DNA of 50,448 nucleotides from Nitrospira sp. (GCA_015903945.1 JABMDL010000014.1:1-50448), one strand, 5' to 3'. Positions 25,522 through 36,875 are shown, counted from the first letter of the stretch. A program made the numbers and translations. The notes: generated by a model from the sequence alone, not told the origin.

Positions 25522-26735
25522 CAGGACGAGGCCTTCCGCCGCTGGGCTCTGATTTTCAATCGCAATCCGTTCAGGCGGATGAACCCTTCGGCGTCCTTCT
25601 GGTTGTAGACTTCGTCTTCTTCAAACGTGGCAATGTCCAGGCGATAGAGCGACTGCTTCGACTTGCGGCCGGCCAGGGTGCAACTGCCTTTATACAGCTT
25701 CACGCGGGCCGTGCCGCTCACGTCTTTCTGCGCGGCATCAATCGCGGCCTGCACCATCTCGCGTTCGGGGCTGAACCAGTAGCCGTTGTAGACGAGGCCT
25801 GCGTACCGCGGTATCAAACTGTCCCGGAAGTGGAGCACTTCGCGGTCCATCGTCAAGGATTCGATTCCCCGGTGGGCCACGTGGAGAATTGTCCCGCCCG
25901 GCGTCTCATAGACGCCGCGCGACTTCATGCCGACGTAGCGATTTTCGACCAGATCGACGCGGCCGATCCCGTGCGCGCCGCCCAATTTGTTGAGATGAGC
26001 GAGCAGCGTTGCCGGGCTCATCTTCTTGCCGTCCACGGCCACGGGATTGCCCGCTTCGTAGTCGATTTCGACTTCCAGCGGCTTGTCCGGCGCCTTTTCC
26101 GGCGAAACGGTCATCTGGAAAATTTCCTCTGGCGGAGATTCCCAGGGGTCTTCCAGAATGCCGCCTTCGTAGCTGATATGGAACAGGTTCAAGTCCATGC
26201 TGTAGGGCTTGGCTTTCGTCGCCGTGACCGGGATGCCGTGCCGGTCGGCGTACTCGATCAATTCGCGCCGAGACTTCATCGTCCACTCGCGCCAGGGCGC
26301 AATGATTGTTAAACCCGGCGCCAGCGCCGTGTAGGTCAGTTCGAACCGCACCTGGTCGTTGCCTTTGCCGGTCGCGCCGTGCGACACCGCCTCGGCTCCT
26401 TCTTTCAAGGCGATCTCGGCCTGCCGGCGCGCGATGAGCGGGCGCGCGATCGACGTGCCAAGCAGATAACAGCCTTCGTACATGGCGTTGCCGCGCAACA
26501 TCGGGAACACATAGTCTTTCACGAAGGTTTCACGGAGATCCTCGATATAGACCTTCTTGACGCCCAGCGCCTGGGCTTTGGCTTTGACGGCCTTCAGGTC
26601 TTCGCCTTGGCCCAAATCCGCACAGAAGGCGATGACCTCGGCGTCATAGGTTTCTTGCAACCACTTCAAGATGACGGAGGTATCGAGTCCGCCTGAATAG
26701 GCCAGGACAATCTTTTTGATTGGTTTGCGTTTCAT
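25521..26735 (-). CDS. argG: Argininosuccinate synthase
   Basis: 404 residues, usual length. N-terminal PP-loop [16 protein letters not shown], then [11 protein letters not shown] and the family motif [15 protein letters not shown]. It joins citrulline and aspartate using ATP. It lies 12 nt after argF and is joined to argH by a 1-nt overlap. Confidence 0.97.
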   Translation of the reverse strand: MKRKPIKKIVLAYSGGLDTSVILKWLQETYDAEVIAFCADLGQGEDLKAVKAKAQALGVKKVYIEDLRETFVKDYVFPMLRGNAMYEGCYLLGTSIARPLIARRQAEIALKEGAEAVSHGATGKGNDQVRFELTYTALAPGLTIIAPWREWTMKSRRELIEYADRHGIPVTATKAKPYSMDLNLFHISYEGGILEDPWESPPEEIFQMTVSPEKAPDKPLEVEIDYEAGNPVAVDGKKMSPATLLAHLNKLGGAHGIGRVDLVENRYVGMKSRGVYETPGGTILHVAHRGIESLTMDREVLHFRDSLIPRYAGLVYNGYWFSPEREMVQAAIDAAQKDVSGTARVKLYKGSCTLAGRKSKQSLYRLDIATFEEDEVYNQKDAEGFIRLNGLRLKIRAQRRKASS

Positions 26736-26747
26736 GTCGGTTCCCGC

Positions 26748-27721
26748 CTACGCGCTGTTCAATTTGCCGAGCAACTGCACCAGAATCGCTTTTTGCATAT
26801 GCAGCCGGTTTTCCGCTTGATCAATGACCACCGACTGAGGACCGTCGAGAACGTCCGCCGTAATTTCCTCTCCGCGATGGGCCGGCAAACAATGCATGAC
26901 AATGGCGTCCGGCTTTGCCCGTTGAAGCAGGCGTCCGTTGAGCTGATAGGAAGCCAGAGTCTTCAGCCGCCTGGCCTGTTCCCGTTCACGGCCCATGCTG
27001 ATCCACACGTCGGTATATAGAACATCGGCTTCCTTCACCGCGACCTGGGGATTTTCCACGATCTCGATCGCGCCGCAGGTCCTTTCCGCCTCGATTCGGG
27101 CGCGGTCGATCACATGCTGATCGGGTTGGTAACCAGCCGGGCAGCCCACCACTACCCGCATGCCCATCTTGGCGCCAGCTTCGATGAGGGAATTGGCAAC
27201 ATTATTCCCATCTCCGACATACGCAAGGGTCAGTCCCTTGAGCCGGTCCTTCTTTTCTCGAATCGTGAGCAGATCGGACAGGGCTTGGCATGGATGGCTG
27301 TGGTCCGTCAGACCGTTGATCACCGGCATGCCGGCCTCGGCTGCCCATTCTTCAACAACCGCGTGGTTGTAGGTTCGAATCACGATTCCGTCCAAGTAGC
27401 GGGAGAGCACGCGCGCTGTATCCGAAACAGTTTCTCCACGGGAGAGTTGAATGTCTCCCATGGGAAGCACCAGTGCATGGCCTCCCAACTGGTTCATGCC
27501 GGCTTCGAAGGACACTCTGGTGCGTGTCGAGGGCTTTTGGAAAAGGAGCCCCAGCGTTTTCCCCGACAATAGCCGATGGGGTATGGCCCGTTGTTGCTTG
27601 GTCTTCAGGGAGGCAGCCAGGCGCAGTAAGTCGTCGATCTGCTTGCGCGGCATCGTGGCGACGTCCAAGAGATCCTTGGCGTAGCCGGGTGTGTGGCGCG
27701 GTTGTCGGGTCGTGGGTGCCA

Positions 27722-27722
<1 letters not shown>
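26748..27722 (-). CDS. argF: Ornithine carbamoyltransferase
   Basis: 324 residues. Carbamoyl-phosphate site KPSTRTRVSFE, ornithine site HPCQALSDLLT and HCLPAHRGEEI with the catalytic Cys. It makes citrulline from ornithine and carbamoyl phosphate. The start overlaps the argD stop (TGATG). Confidence 0.96.
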
Positions 27723-28939
<1,217 letters not shown>

Positions 28940-28968
28940 GGCATACGTACCGCATTGGAAAGGCAGGA

Positions 28969-28997
28969 AAATTAGCACAGGGGTGGTGTGAAAGCAA
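28969..28997 (-). promoter_or_regulatory. Predicted promoter of the arg-lys operon
   Basis: On the minus strand TTGCTT (28997-28992), 17-bp spacer, TAATTT (28974-28969), about 30 nt before the argD ATG. I see no clear ARG-box palindrome. Confidence 0.5.
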
Positions 28998-29117
28998 CCT
29001 GGCGGAAGGAGCGGGAGAGGGCAAGGGAAGCCGGATTCCTCGGTCGCTCACCGGAGGCCGACATGCTCGTGAGATCGGTCATTTGATTTGCCCCTGAATA
29101 TGATAAGCTGCGGGACG

Positions 29118-29855
29118 ATGAAGTCGTGCAGCCGGTGCAATCAACAGAGTCCGGAGGATGCCAACTTCTGCCATCAATGCGGCGCCGCACTTAGTTCGGG
29201 TGCTGGCACCGCCGACCATGGCCCAGCTGCTGCCCATACAGCGGAACCCGCTGAAAGTTCCGTTCCCCCACCGATCCATGACAATGAGACCCTGTGGCGC
29301 CAGTTCATCGGCCCCAATGCTGACCGGTATCTGTTGACGTTCAAGAGGTTTTCATCGAACGGGCGCCCCAAATTCGCTCTGTCCTGGAACTGGCCGGCAT
29401 TCTTGTTTATTTCGTTCCTGTGGTTTCTGTACAGGAAGATGTATCTCCACGCCTTCGTCTACGCAGTCGGCCCCATGATTTCAACCTATCTGACGGGGGA
29501 TTTGAGCGCCGGCATCATCTGGAGCGTCATGGCGGGCGCGACGGCGAACTACCTCTACTACTGGCATTGCAGAGAGCACATCGGAGAAATCCAAAAAACC
29601 GGCAGGATGAATCCCGCTGAACAAGAAACTGCGCTCAAGGAATCGGGCGGCGTGCAATCGTACGTCATCTGGGTCGGCGTCGCGTTTTACCTCATCTTCC
29701 TCGTTACGCTGGCCAAAATGATTCAGGAAGGCTCTCCGGATTCGGATACACGCCCGGTGAAACCGGAGAGATCGGCGGCGATGATGAGTATGGCGGCGTC
29801 CGGAGTCCAACAGGAGTTGTTGGCTTCCTGGAGCGACGGTCGCGTCATTTCTTGA
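29118..29855 (+). CDS. Zinc-ribbon membrane protein, DUF2628-like
   Basis: 245 residues from ATG 29118. N-terminal zinc ribbon CSRCNQQSPEDANFCHQCG, then a Pro/Ala-rich linker. Next is a segment NADRYLLTFKRFSS...SWNWPAFLFISFLWFLYRKMY, typical of DUF2628 proteins (F-x-WxAF-x-x-x-WFLYRKM), followed by two or three further TM helices. Inner-membrane, function unknown; the ribbon faces the cytoplasm by prediction. It is divergent from argD and 59 nt upstream of gpmA. Confidence 0.82.
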   Translation: MKSCSRCNQQSPEDANFCHQCGAALSSGAGTADHGPAAAHTAEPAESSVPPPIHDNETLWRQFIGPNADRYLLTFKRFSSNGRPKFALSWNWPAFLFISFLWFLYRKMYLHAFVYAVGPMISTYLTGDLSAGIIWSVMAGATANYLYYWHCREHIGEIQKTGRMNPAEQETALKESGGVQSYVIWVGVAFYLIFLVTLAKMIQEGSPDSDTRPVKPERSAAMMSMAASGVQQELLASWSDGRVIS

Positions 29856-29914
29856 TGTCGCGATCCGGTCTTCTTGACGCGCGCGGATCGTTCTCGACTT
29901 GAGGGGAGCATGCG

Positions 29915-30520
29915 ATGGCTCGATTGATTTTGCTTCGTCACGGCGAATCGCAGTGGAATTTGGAGAACCGCTTCACCGGCTGGGTGGACGTGCCGCTCTC
30001 CCCGCGCGGGATTCAAGAAGCGAAGGATGCAGGAGTCAAACTGAAAGGGTTCACCTTTGACCGGGCGTTCACCTCTGTGTTGAGCCGTGCCAACGAGACT
30101 TTGCGCCTGGTGTTGGAGACTGTGGGCCAAACAGGCATTCCGATTGAAAAAGACAAGGCGCTGAACGAGCGGATGTATGGAGATTTGCAGGGGCTGAACA
30201 AGACCGAAACCGCCCAAAAATACGGCGAAGCCCAGGTGAAGGTCTGGCGGCGCAGCTATGACGTGAGGCCGCCGGGCGGGGAGAGCTTAAAGGACACGGC
30301 CGAACGGGTATTGCCCTATTATGAAGCCAAGATCAAGCCGTATCTGTTCAAAGGCGAGACGATTCTCATCGCCGCCCATGGCAACAGCCTGCGGGCGCTG
30401 GTGATGCAGCTGGAACAGTTGACGAAAGAGCAAGTGCTGGAGTTGAACATCCCCACCGGCGCGCCGTTACTGTATGAGCTCGACGCCAGTGGGAACGTGT
30501 TGTCACACCGGTATCTGTAA
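29915..30520 (+). CDS. gpmA: 2,3-bisphosphoglycerate-dependent phosphoglycerate mutase, short form
   Basis: 201 residues, about 40-50 shorter than E. coli GpmA, like the compact forms in some alphaproteobacteria. LLRHGESQWNLENRFTGW holds the phosphohistidine, NERMYGDLQG the catalytic Glu region, and LIAAHGNSLRALV the second His. It interconverts 3- and 2-phosphoglycerate. Start ATG 29915 with GAGGGG upstream. Confidence 0.93.
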   Translation: MARLILLRHGESQWNLENRFTGWVDVPLSPRGIQEAKDAGVKLKGFTFDRAFTSVLSRANETLRLVLETVGQTGIPIEKDKALNERMYGDLQGLNKTETAQKYGEAQVKVWRRSYDVRPPGGESLKDTAERVLPYYEAKIKPYLFKGETILIAAHGNSLRALVMQLEQLTKEQVLELNIPTGAPLLYELDASGNVLSHRYL

Positions 30521-30529
30521 ACGTCACTC

Positions 30530-30643
30530 GTCGTTCGTGAAGCGGATCTCGTGAGGACACATAAGAGTAAGAGTTCGGAGACCAGCGGCCAGTTGCTATT
30601 CTTTTTCGACGAGATACGCACGACGCTTCACGAGATGCGAGAT
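30530..30643. repeat. REP-like inverted repeat element, copy 3
   Basis: The left part carries tcgttcgtgaagcggatctcgtga (written here in pieces: tcgttcgtgaagcg, gatctcgtga; 30531-30554). The right part (about 30607-30643) carries cgacgagatac then acgcttcacgagatgcg in broken form. The arms are imperfect complements. It separates gpmA from a convergent gene. Confidence 0.58.
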
Positions 30644-30645
30644 TC

Positions 30646-31140
30646 TTATCCCACGTCTTCCAGCAGTCGGCCGTATTCCGCAGCCGGAGCATAGTCGATC
30701 AACAACACCAGCAGCTTCTGCCGGTCGTCTGGCGAGACGAAACCCTGGTCTTCGATTCGCGAGGCGGCTTCAGCGCTGATCGCCATGTGGCTCATGCCTT
30801 CCTGATCCACTAATCGTCCGTATTCGGCACGCCGTGTGTCCAATTCGCTCCGGTACGCTTCCCAACTGCCGGCACCAAGCCGCCCCGGTTGCCACCAGGT
30901 TGATTTGATCGTCTCCAGCAGCGTCGTGCTGATTGCCTCTCGATATTTTGCAGGGATATGTGCGTCGATCGCGGCCAAGATCCAATACAGATTCAACGAC
31001 AAGATTTCCCGTGAAATCGCATGCGCGTCGGATTCAGAGACAGCGATGCCGTACTCCTCAAGCTGTGGCGGCGAGATCGGCTGTGGCATCGTCCGGACCA
31101 GTGCGGCGGCGGCTTGTGCGGGAGTCATGCTGGATTCCAT
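30646..31140 (-). CDS. Conserved hypothetical protein
   Basis: 164 residues, or 160 from the second Met. All-helical, soluble, with a Trp-rich centre (LNLYWILAAIDAHIP, STWWQPGRLGAGSWEAYRSEL). No motif or known family is recognised. It is transcribed convergently to gpmA and divergently from the beta-barrel gene. Confidence 0.7.
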   Translation of the reverse strand: MESSMTPAQAAAALVRTMPQPISPPQLEEYGIAVSESDAHAISREILSLNLYWILAAIDAHIPAKYREAISTTLLETIKSTWWQPGRLGAGSWEAYRSELDTRRAEYGRLVDQEGMSHMAISAEAASRIEDQGFVSPDDRQKLLVLLIDYAPAAEYGRLLEDVG

Positions 31141-31257
31141 TCGTGCGGTCTTATTATGGGGGAGAATACTGCACCGTTTACCCGCCGCTCAAGCGGCGGC
31201 TTGTTCGTCGGTGGATGCCGTGCTAGAGTCATCCACCCCTGAGCAGGAGGAGTTGCC

Positions 31258-31809
31258 ATGCAGAGACGTCGCGGTCGCGTGTTTCTGATCGGTGCATTGG
31301 CCGGAGGGCTGTGGCTCGCCTCGGCGCTCGTCCCAGCCTATGCGCAGGAGAACCGCTGGGGAGTGGGTACGGATGTGGGCTTTACTGCTGGGTCCGTGCA
31401 CGACACGGTATTCAACCTTGGATTCAATGTCGATTATTATCTCGATCGGAATTTTTCAGTCGGCCCGATGATGCAGATTACCCCGACGGGCGATCTGTTC
31501 CAAATTTCCTTCGCAGGGGCTGCGAAATATCATCTCCGCTTCAACAACGGCATCAATGTCGTTCCCTTTGCCGGGTTCGGGCTGATTCACGCCGATCTCG
31601 ATCATGGAACCGGGCCATCGCGGATCGACCGGAACGACACGAGTTGGTATATCCCGGTCGGTGTGTCACTGGAATATCAGATCGTCCACAATGTCGCCGT
31701 GGCCTCGACGGTCATCGTGAATCTGCACAGTATTGACCTCTCTCCATCCCTGCCTGAAAAAGACAACAACAGTGTGGCGCTCATGTTCGGCCTCCGGTGG
31801 GGACCGTAG
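31258..31809 (+). CDS. Outer-membrane beta-barrel protein (OmpA/OmpW-like barrel)
   Basis: 183 residues with GAGGAG 6 nt before the ATG. Signal peptide cleaved near AYAQ. The mature protein is a series of alternating amphipathic strands (WGVGTDVGFTAG, FNLGFNVDYYLD, FSVGPMMQITP, NVVPFAGFGLIHAD, WYIPVGVSLEYQI) ending in ALMFGLRWGP, consistent with an eight-stranded barrel. Ligand unknown. Confidence 0.85.
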   Translation: MQRRRGRVFLIGALAGGLWLASALVPAYAQENRWGVGTDVGFTAGSVHDTVFNLGFNVDYYLDRNFSVGPMMQITPTGDLFQISFAGAAKYHLRFNNGINVVPFAGFGLIHADLDHGTGPSRIDRNDTSWYIPVGVSLEYQIVHNVAVASTVIVNLHSIDLSPSLPEKDNNSVALMFGLRWGP

Positions 31810-31872
31810 TTGCAGGAAAGAATGTAGGCTGAGGGTAAGGTTCAGGTTGAGCGGCAGTACGATTCAACGCCA

Positions 31873-31971
31873 CGTCATGCGTCAATCGTCAATCGAATGA
31901 TGAGTTGGAAGTCCCATGCAAGATCTTGCTCCCGCTTTCCGGCAGACGCATGACGAATAACGGTTGACGAA
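31873..31971. repeat. Diverged inverted-repeat element
   Basis: CGTCATGCG (31873-31881) is matched by CGCATGACG (31948-31956). The flanks repeat related words (gtcaatcgtcaatcg on the left; aataacggttgacga on the right). It looks like a distant relative of the cgcttcacg elements (both carry 'gacgaataacg' or 'cacgaataacg'). It lies between two convergent genes. Confidence 0.5.
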
Positions 31972-31996
31972 GAGTCGCGTGCAGCCTTGCTGCACG

Positions 31997-33019
31997 TCAC
32001 GCTGCTTTGGCAGGCCGCCAGCGGAGCCCCACGTTCAGAATTTCCTGCAGCAGGTCCTGGTAATGGTAGCCGGCTTTTTCGGCCGAGTCGGCGAAGTCTT
32101 CGTCGTGCGCGATTTGCGGATTTGGATTGGCCTCCAGCACGTAGAGTTGTCCGTCGGCGTCCATCCGCATATCGATCCGTGCATACCCGTTGAGCCCGAG
32201 TGCCCGGTACACCCGTTTGGCTAAATGTTGGATCTCTCCCGTTTTGCCCGCCGGGAGACTCTTGGCTTCCCGTGAGGTGATTCCGTATTTCATCTGGTAT
32301 GTCCGGCTCCACTTCACCCGCTCGGTCGCAATCCGCCTGGCGTCGTCCGGAAGCTTATCCATGATAAGTTCCCAGACCGGCAACACGTGTAGGTGCCCGT
32401 TTCCGATCACGCCGACGTAGAACTCGCGGCCTTCGATGTACCGTTCGATCAGCGCCCCGCTTCCGACGCTGTGATGGATGAAGGCCACCCGCTCGCTCAA
32501 CTTCTCGTCATCGCCTACGATGGAGGCCTGCGAGATGCCCAACGACGCTTCCTCGCTCACCGATTTGACAATCAACGGAAAGATCAGCCGCTTGGGTCGC
32601 CGGACGACACGGCCGTGAGGCACTTCGGTGAACTCCGGGTAGGGGATACGATGGAAGGACAGCACTTTCTTGGTGAGGGCCTTATCGCGCGCCAGCATCA
32701 GGCCGCGAGGGTTGCAGCCGGTATAAGGCACGCGCAGCAGCTCGAGATACGACACCACATGCTGATCGTAGACGGCTACGCCGTCGAATTCTTCCAGCAG
32801 GTTGAAGGCGATATCCGGCTTCCATTCGTCGATGGCCTTGTGGATCACACCTAAATCGTTCTTGACGCCGAGCGGCCTGACGTCATGGCCTAACTTTCTC
32901 AGCGTGGTGACGACATCGTACTCGGTCCGCCATTCGGCGGTTTTGTGGTCGCAGCCGGCGATCTGCTCAGGTGGGACGAGATCTTCATGCATGAGGACGA
33001 GCACACGAAGGCGTTTCAT
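31997..33019 (-). CDS. ATP-grasp ligase, D-alanine--D-alanine ligase-like
   Basis: 340 residues. The C-terminal ATP-grasp domain has FPLIVKSVSEEASLGIS, ALIERYIEGREFYVGVIG, and the metal-binding end YVLEANPNPQIA. The N-terminal part LVLMHEDLVPPE...LGHDV resembles DdlA/B. It is probably a carboxylate-amine ligase acting on a peptide or amino acid, not the cell's main Ddl, since no mur genes are near. The ATG overlaps the stop of the metallopeptidase gene by 4 nt, so the two products are probably made in concert. Confidence 0.85.
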   Translation of the reverse strand: MKRLRVLVLMHEDLVPPEQIAGCDHKTAEWRTEYDVVTTLRKLGHDVRPLGVKNDLGVIHKAIDEWKPDIAFNLLEEFDGVAVYDQHVVSYLELLRVPYTGCNPRGLMLARDKALTKKVLSFHRIPYPEFTEVPHGRVVRRPKRLIFPLIVKSVSEEASLGISQASIVGDDEKLSERVAFIHHSVGSGALIERYIEGREFYVGVIGNGHLHVLPVWELIMDKLPDDARRIATERVKWSRTYQMKYGITSREAKSLPAGKTGEIQHLAKRVYRALGLNGYARIDMRMDADGQLYVLEANPNPQIAHDEDFADSAEKAGYHYQDLLQEILNVGLRWRPAKAA

Positions 33020-34062
33020 ACGGCCACCCGGTGCCTTCCGCTTCGCAAGAAGTTCATCGTGTGCACGGTCAACAGGATGGTGAAATCAAGTTTTGCCTGT
33101 TCTTCCGCCACTGGGACGCGCAGATCCAGTTCGCGGCAGCGGAGGATCATGCCTTCGAGCACCTGGTCGATCGTGTATTGGTATTCACCGGTCCAGGCGG
33201 CCACCTTCCGCCGCACTTCTTTCCGGAAACGATTGAGAAAGACCGCGGCTCTGGGTTTGTCCACATGAGCCAGGGGACCTGAAAAGAGGCGCTTGAGATC
33301 GGGGTCATACAGCGACTGTTGCTCGACGCCATAATGCCTGCGCTTCCACTCGTAGTGTTCCCGCAGCGTCTTCTTCAAGCCGGGCAATGAGTCGACTTCT
33401 TCGCAGGTCGTCACGGGGGGAGGCGTGCCCGCGAGTTCTTTCATAAGTCCATCGACGTACAGAAGTTTCTTCAGAACGGGCCACCCCCGGTACCGCTCCT
33501 CCCATGCTGAATTTGGCGTCAGCCAGACGGCAAATGTCTCGGCGAAGTCTTCGTCCGGATGGCTCTGCGCATACCACACGTCCAGATGGTGGACGAAGCT
33601 TCGGCTATAGGGCCGAGGGGAATAGTACAGGGGATAGCGTTGAGACGATTTGCCGAAGATCTGCTGCCGGACTTTACGGCGCCGGATCTTGTAGGCGTTT
33701 TCAATCGCGTGACCGGCTTCATGGCGCAAGATGCGCAGGCACCAGTCCGTCGTACCTCCTTCCACTTCCAACATCTGGGCTAATTCAAGCTTCGCCAAAC
33801 GGGGATGGGCGAGGTAGAACGGTACCGCGATGCCGGGGACGCCGTCGGGAGTAAACCACTCGTTCGAGAGCCAGAAATGCGGACGAAAGAGTAGCCCTCG
33901 TTCTTCTAATTCGCGGTTCAGTTCGGCGATCGGCTGCTCGAGAAATCCACCACGAATCTCAAGATGAAGATCGCACATCGGCAGGTCCAGAAGCGCGTCG
34001 TCGGGCCACGAGGCCCACGCCGGTTCTCCCTGTCCAGTGCTGGGGGTCCTGAGGATGTCCAT
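33016..34062 (-). CDS. Putative zinc metallopeptidase (HEAGH)
   Basis: 348 residues. The zinc site is ILRHEAGHAI (His114, Glu115, His118), with a likely third ligand Glu175 in DEDFAETFAVWL. This fits a gluzincin-like metallopeptidase of the putative zinc-binding peptidase group. No signal peptide, so it should act in the cytoplasm. The LRPHFWLSNEWFTPDGVPGIAVPFYLAHPRL block just before HEAGH is strongly conserved-looking. It precedes and overlaps the ATP-grasp gene. A ligase plus peptidase pair suggests synthesis and trimming of a peptide tag or small peptide; that is inference. Confidence 0.82.
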   Translation of the reverse strand: MDILRTPSTGQGEPAWASWPDDALLDLPMCDLHLEIRGGFLEQPIAELNRELEERGLLFRPHFWLSNEWFTPDGVPGIAVPFYLAHPRLAKLELAQMLEVEGGTTDWCLRILRHEAGHAIENAYKIRRRKVRQQIFGKSSQRYPLYYSPRPYSRSFVHHLDVWYAQSHPDEDFAETFAVWLTPNSAWEERYRGWPVLKKLLYVDGLMKELAGTPPPVTTCEEVDSLPGLKKTLREHYEWKRRHYGVEQQSLYDPDLKRLFSGPLAHVDKPRAAVFLNRFRKEVRRKVAAWTGEYQYTIDQVLEGMILRCRELDLRVPVAEEQAKLDFTILLTVHTMNFLRSGRHRVAV

Positions 34063-34234
34063 CCCTTCGTGCTGCCTTCAAGAGGTGAATATTCTGTTGG
34101 TTGTCTGCACATAAGAAAATATAGCACGCGATGCAGAAAACGCTGGGCCGAACCGGTACCGGGGAGGCAGAGAAACAGCGAGCGGAAGGAATGGTTCACG
34201 ATTGAACTGCAACAGCCGTTGCAGAGGAAATGAC

Positions 34235-34708
34235 TCACAGAAAGTGCGGCAGTCTCGTTACCAGCAGCGGGACTGCGTCCCAAATGTGGTCGATGACTGA
34301 CTCGATATAGTCGCGGGCTCCGCGTAGATTCTGTTCCCAATCGGGCATGGCTTCATGCAGATCGAGAATGGGAAGATCCCTGCCGAACGATACTTCATTG
34401 AACAGTGGGACCGCGCGGCCGAAGTTCCGCTGAATGAAGTCACGATGGTTCCGGCCCATGGCGATGATGAGATTGGTACGATCCACCATCTCCTGCGTCA
34501 GCAGGCGCTGGATATGTTGGGATGGATCGCCGCCTTTCTGCATCAATCGGGCGAGGATGACGGGATGGATCGTTTGCGGCTTGGCTTCGATGCCGGCAGA
34601 TCCGACAAGAAAACTGCTCTCCGAACCGAGCTGCGCCCGCATCGCATGTTCGGCCACCATGCTGCGAAACACGTTGCCGGTGCAGACGAAGAGGATCGAG
34701 TGAGCCAT
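34235..34708 (-). CDS. Low-molecular-weight protein tyrosine phosphatase-like protein
   Basis: 157 residues from ATG 34708; the longer frame is in the divergent ttcA leader. The P-loop is [10 protein letters not shown] (Cx5R with the usual Cys at position 4 of NICRS replaced by Phe). The late acidic region [12 protein letters not shown] should carry the general-acid Asp. It dephosphorylates phosphotyrosine or, in related branches, arsenate or phosphoarginine; the target is unknown. Confidence 0.85.
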   Translation of the reverse strand: MAHSILFVCTGNVFRSMVAEHAMRAQLGSESSFLVGSAGIEAKPQTIHPVILARLMQKGGDPSQHIQRLLTQEMVDRTNLIIAMGRNHRDFIQRNFGRAVPLFNEVSFGRDLPILDLHEAMPDWEQNLRGARDYIESVIDHIWDAVPLLVTRLPHFL

Positions 34709-34778
34709 CGGGTGTTCAGCGCTCCGTTCTATGACCCACCGTCGACAGGCTGTCGTGCAAGCGGGTACAATCCCGGCC

Positions 34779-35681
34779 ATGTACGGTCCCACAACGTCAC
34801 TCGCCCCGCCGCACAAACTGGACGAGGAGACGGAAAAACTGCAAACACGCCTATGCCGACTGGTAGGCCAGGCCATCGCCGACTACCGTCTCATCGAACA
34901 CGGCGACAAGGTAATGGTGTGCCTGTCGGGCGGCAAAGACAGTTATGGCTTACTTGATATCCTCCTCCTGTTGCAACGCCGCGCGCCGGTGAAGTTTGAC
35001 CTGGTGGCTGTCAACCTCGATCAAAAGCAACCGGGATTCCCTGCGCACATCCTGCCTGAGTATCTGACGAGCCGGGGCGTGCCCTTCCATATCGAGACGC
35101 GGGATACCTATTCGATTGTGAAGCGGCTTATTCCTGAGGGGCAAACAACTTGCTCATTGTGCTCACGCTTGCGCCGCGGTCACCTCTACCGGATTGCGAC
35201 GGAACTCGGTGCCACCAAAATCGCGCTGGGCCATCACCGCGACGATATCGTCGAAACCTTGTTCCTGAATCTGCTCTATACCGGCAAGCTCAAAGCGATT
35301 CCGCCGAAACTGCGGTCGAAAGACGGACGGCATCTCGTCATCCGCCCGTTGGTCTTTGTGAAAGAGGCGGATCTGGCCAGGTACGCCGAGCTGCGGGCCT
35401 TTCCCATCATTCCTTGTGACCTCTGCGGATCGCAGGAAGATCTGAAGCGGAAAAAGGTGAAGGCCTGGCTTCGTCAGTGGGAGCTGGAATCGCCCGGCTG
35501 CTCGGACAGCATGGCCGCTGCTCTCACCAATGTCGCTCCCTCGCTGTTGATGGACCCCCGGCTGTTCGATTTCCAATCCCTGGAATCAACGACGACCGGC
35601 CAACCGGAGGGCGATGCCTGGTTGGACGAAGAACCGGCCCTGCACGACAATCCCACCGTCTCGTTTCCTTCGATACCATAA
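34779..35681 (+). CDS. ttcA: tRNA 2-thiocytidine(32) synthetase
   Basis: 300 residues from ATG 34779. PP-loop [12 protein letters not shown], iron-sulphur cysteines in [15 protein letters not shown], and a later CDLCGS, then [15 protein letters not shown]. It adenylates and thiolates C32 of tRNA, using a [4Fe-4S] cluster. Cytoplasmic, monocistronic. The C-terminal about 45 residues are acidic and variable. Confidence 0.93.
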   Translation: MYGPTTSLAPPHKLDEETEKLQTRLCRLVGQAIADYRLIEHGDKVMVCLSGGKDSYGLLDILLLLQRRAPVKFDLVAVNLDQKQPGFPAHILPEYLTSRGVPFHIETRDTYSIVKRLIPEGQTTCSLCSRLRRGHLYRIATELGATKIALGHHRDDIVETLFLNLLYTGKLKAIPPKLRSKDGRHLVIRPLVFVKEADLARYAELRAFPIIPCDLCGSQEDLKRKKVKAWLRQWELESPGCSDSMAAALTNVAPSLLMDPRLFDFQSLESTTTGQPEGDAWLDEEPALHDNPTVSFPSIP

Positions 35682-35765
35682 GAAGAATCTCTCCGTCACC
35701 CCTGAATCCGCCGTGACCTGCTCGGTCTGGCAGAGTATGAGCTTTGCCAGCCTCATGATTGTTGT

Positions 35766-35806
35766 GGATAGCTGATGACTGCGCAGGCAGGGCCAAGGCC
35801 CTATCC
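35766..35806. repeat. Short nested inverted repeats in a gene gap
   Basis: AGGGCC-aa-GGCCCT (35789-35802) inside GGATAG (35766-35771) / CTATCC (35801-35806). It is 85 nt after ttcA and may be a terminator. The rest of 35682-35946 shows nothing recognisable. Confidence 0.35.
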
Positions 35807-35946
35807 AATTTGGAACTAACCTACCGTTGTATGATCGGTCAACATGATCCACGAGCCTACGCTAAACGATTAAAGAAGCCGGGAGCGTGGGGTAATGGAC
35901 GGGGCAGGTAGTCTGTTGATTCTGCGACAAGCAGGATGGTGAAAAG

Positions 35947-36864
35947 CTAGTGAAATGCCCGCTGGTGCATGGAAAGAAGGCTCGCGAGACGGTTGTGGAG
36001 TGCTGCAAGATCGCGGAGAACCTCAACTTTACCGTGCTCCAAGAGATGTTCAAGGACTTCCGCTCCTTGGCCTCCCATCGCAACAGGCCAGCGCAGTGCA
36101 ATTGGTTGGAGCTGATGCGACAGCCGACGCGCCATATCATCTGATCTACTTTCGGTTAGGGAGAGAAGCACCAGGTCTGGAGAGATACTTTCACAGAACG
36201 TCTGTAGATCTGCCAGCGGAAGGTTCGAGCCCAAGTAATAGATATGGCATCCATGTGCTGCGGCAAGATAGGCCACGGCTTGTGCGCCGAGTTCATGAAC
36301 CTCGCCTTCTGGGCAGGCAATCAGCACGCGTGGGCCAAACTCGTTGACCGGGAGCTGATTCATCACGGAGAAGAGTTTCTGCTGGAGGACTTTCGTGACG
36401 TAATGTTCAACAGCTATGCTCAGCCGATCTTCATGCCACAGCTCGCCGACGCGGCGTTGCAAGGGAAGGAGAATACGCTGCACCGCCTCATCAAACGGAA
36501 TGACGGCGACTGCTCCGTTAAGTTTTTGCTCAAAGCGGAGCTTGTCGAGAGGATCAAGGCACGAGACCAGTTCGTCGAGCAGGTTTTTGTGCGGTGTAAG
36601 TTCTTCCTTCTTTGGAAATGACGTGAGACGCATGCGCTCAAGCAGGGCGTCTTGCCCCTCCAGCGCAAGGACTCCGATTGTCTGGCCCCGATCCAGTTCC
36701 TCTTTCAGAAACCGGAGCAACGCGATGTCCTCATCAGTGTACTCCCGGTAACGATTGGCGCTCCGCAAAGGCCTGACAAGTCCGTACCGCCTCTCCCAGA
36801 CCCGTATCACGGCTCTTGAGAGACCAGTCAATTTTGCAACCCTATGAATTCTATGATTGTGCAT
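35947..36864 (-). CDS. MerR-family regulator with cobalamin-binding domain, CarH/LitR-like photoreceptor (paralogue 1)
   Basis: 305 residues from ATG 36864. MerR helix-turn-helix at 4-75 (YRIHRVAKLTGLS-like start, then VIRVWERRYGLVRP). Residues about 100-180 form the four-helix cap and 180-300 the Rossmann B12 domain. All five residues known in Thermus thermophilus CarH are present in order and spacing: W143, H144, E153, H154 (Wx9EH) and the lower-axial ligand H190 in EVHELG, plus the later AMGGQG. CarH binds DNA as a tetramer with adenosylcobalamin in the dark and releases it in light. It is divergent from the cytochrome operon across a shared promoter region; the predicted transcript is nearly leaderless with no Shine-Dalgarno site. 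It could sense B12 rather than light. Confidence 0.92.
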   Translation of the reverse strand: MHNHRIHRVAKLTGLSRAVIRVWERRYGLVRPLRSANRYREYTDEDIALLRFLKEELDRGQTIGVLALEGQDALLERMRLTSFPKKEELTPHKNLLDELVSCLDPLDKLRFEQKLNGAVAVIPFDEAVQRILLPLQRRVGELWHEDRLSIAVEHYVTKVLQQKLFSVMNQLPVNEFGPRVLIACPEGEVHELGAQAVAYLAAAHGCHIYYLGSNLPLADLQTFCESISPDLVLLSLTESRSDDMARRLSHQLQPIALRWPVAMGGQGAEVLEHLLEHGKVEVLRDLAALHNRLASLLSMHQRAFH

Positions 36865-36875
36865 TGGCAATTTGA

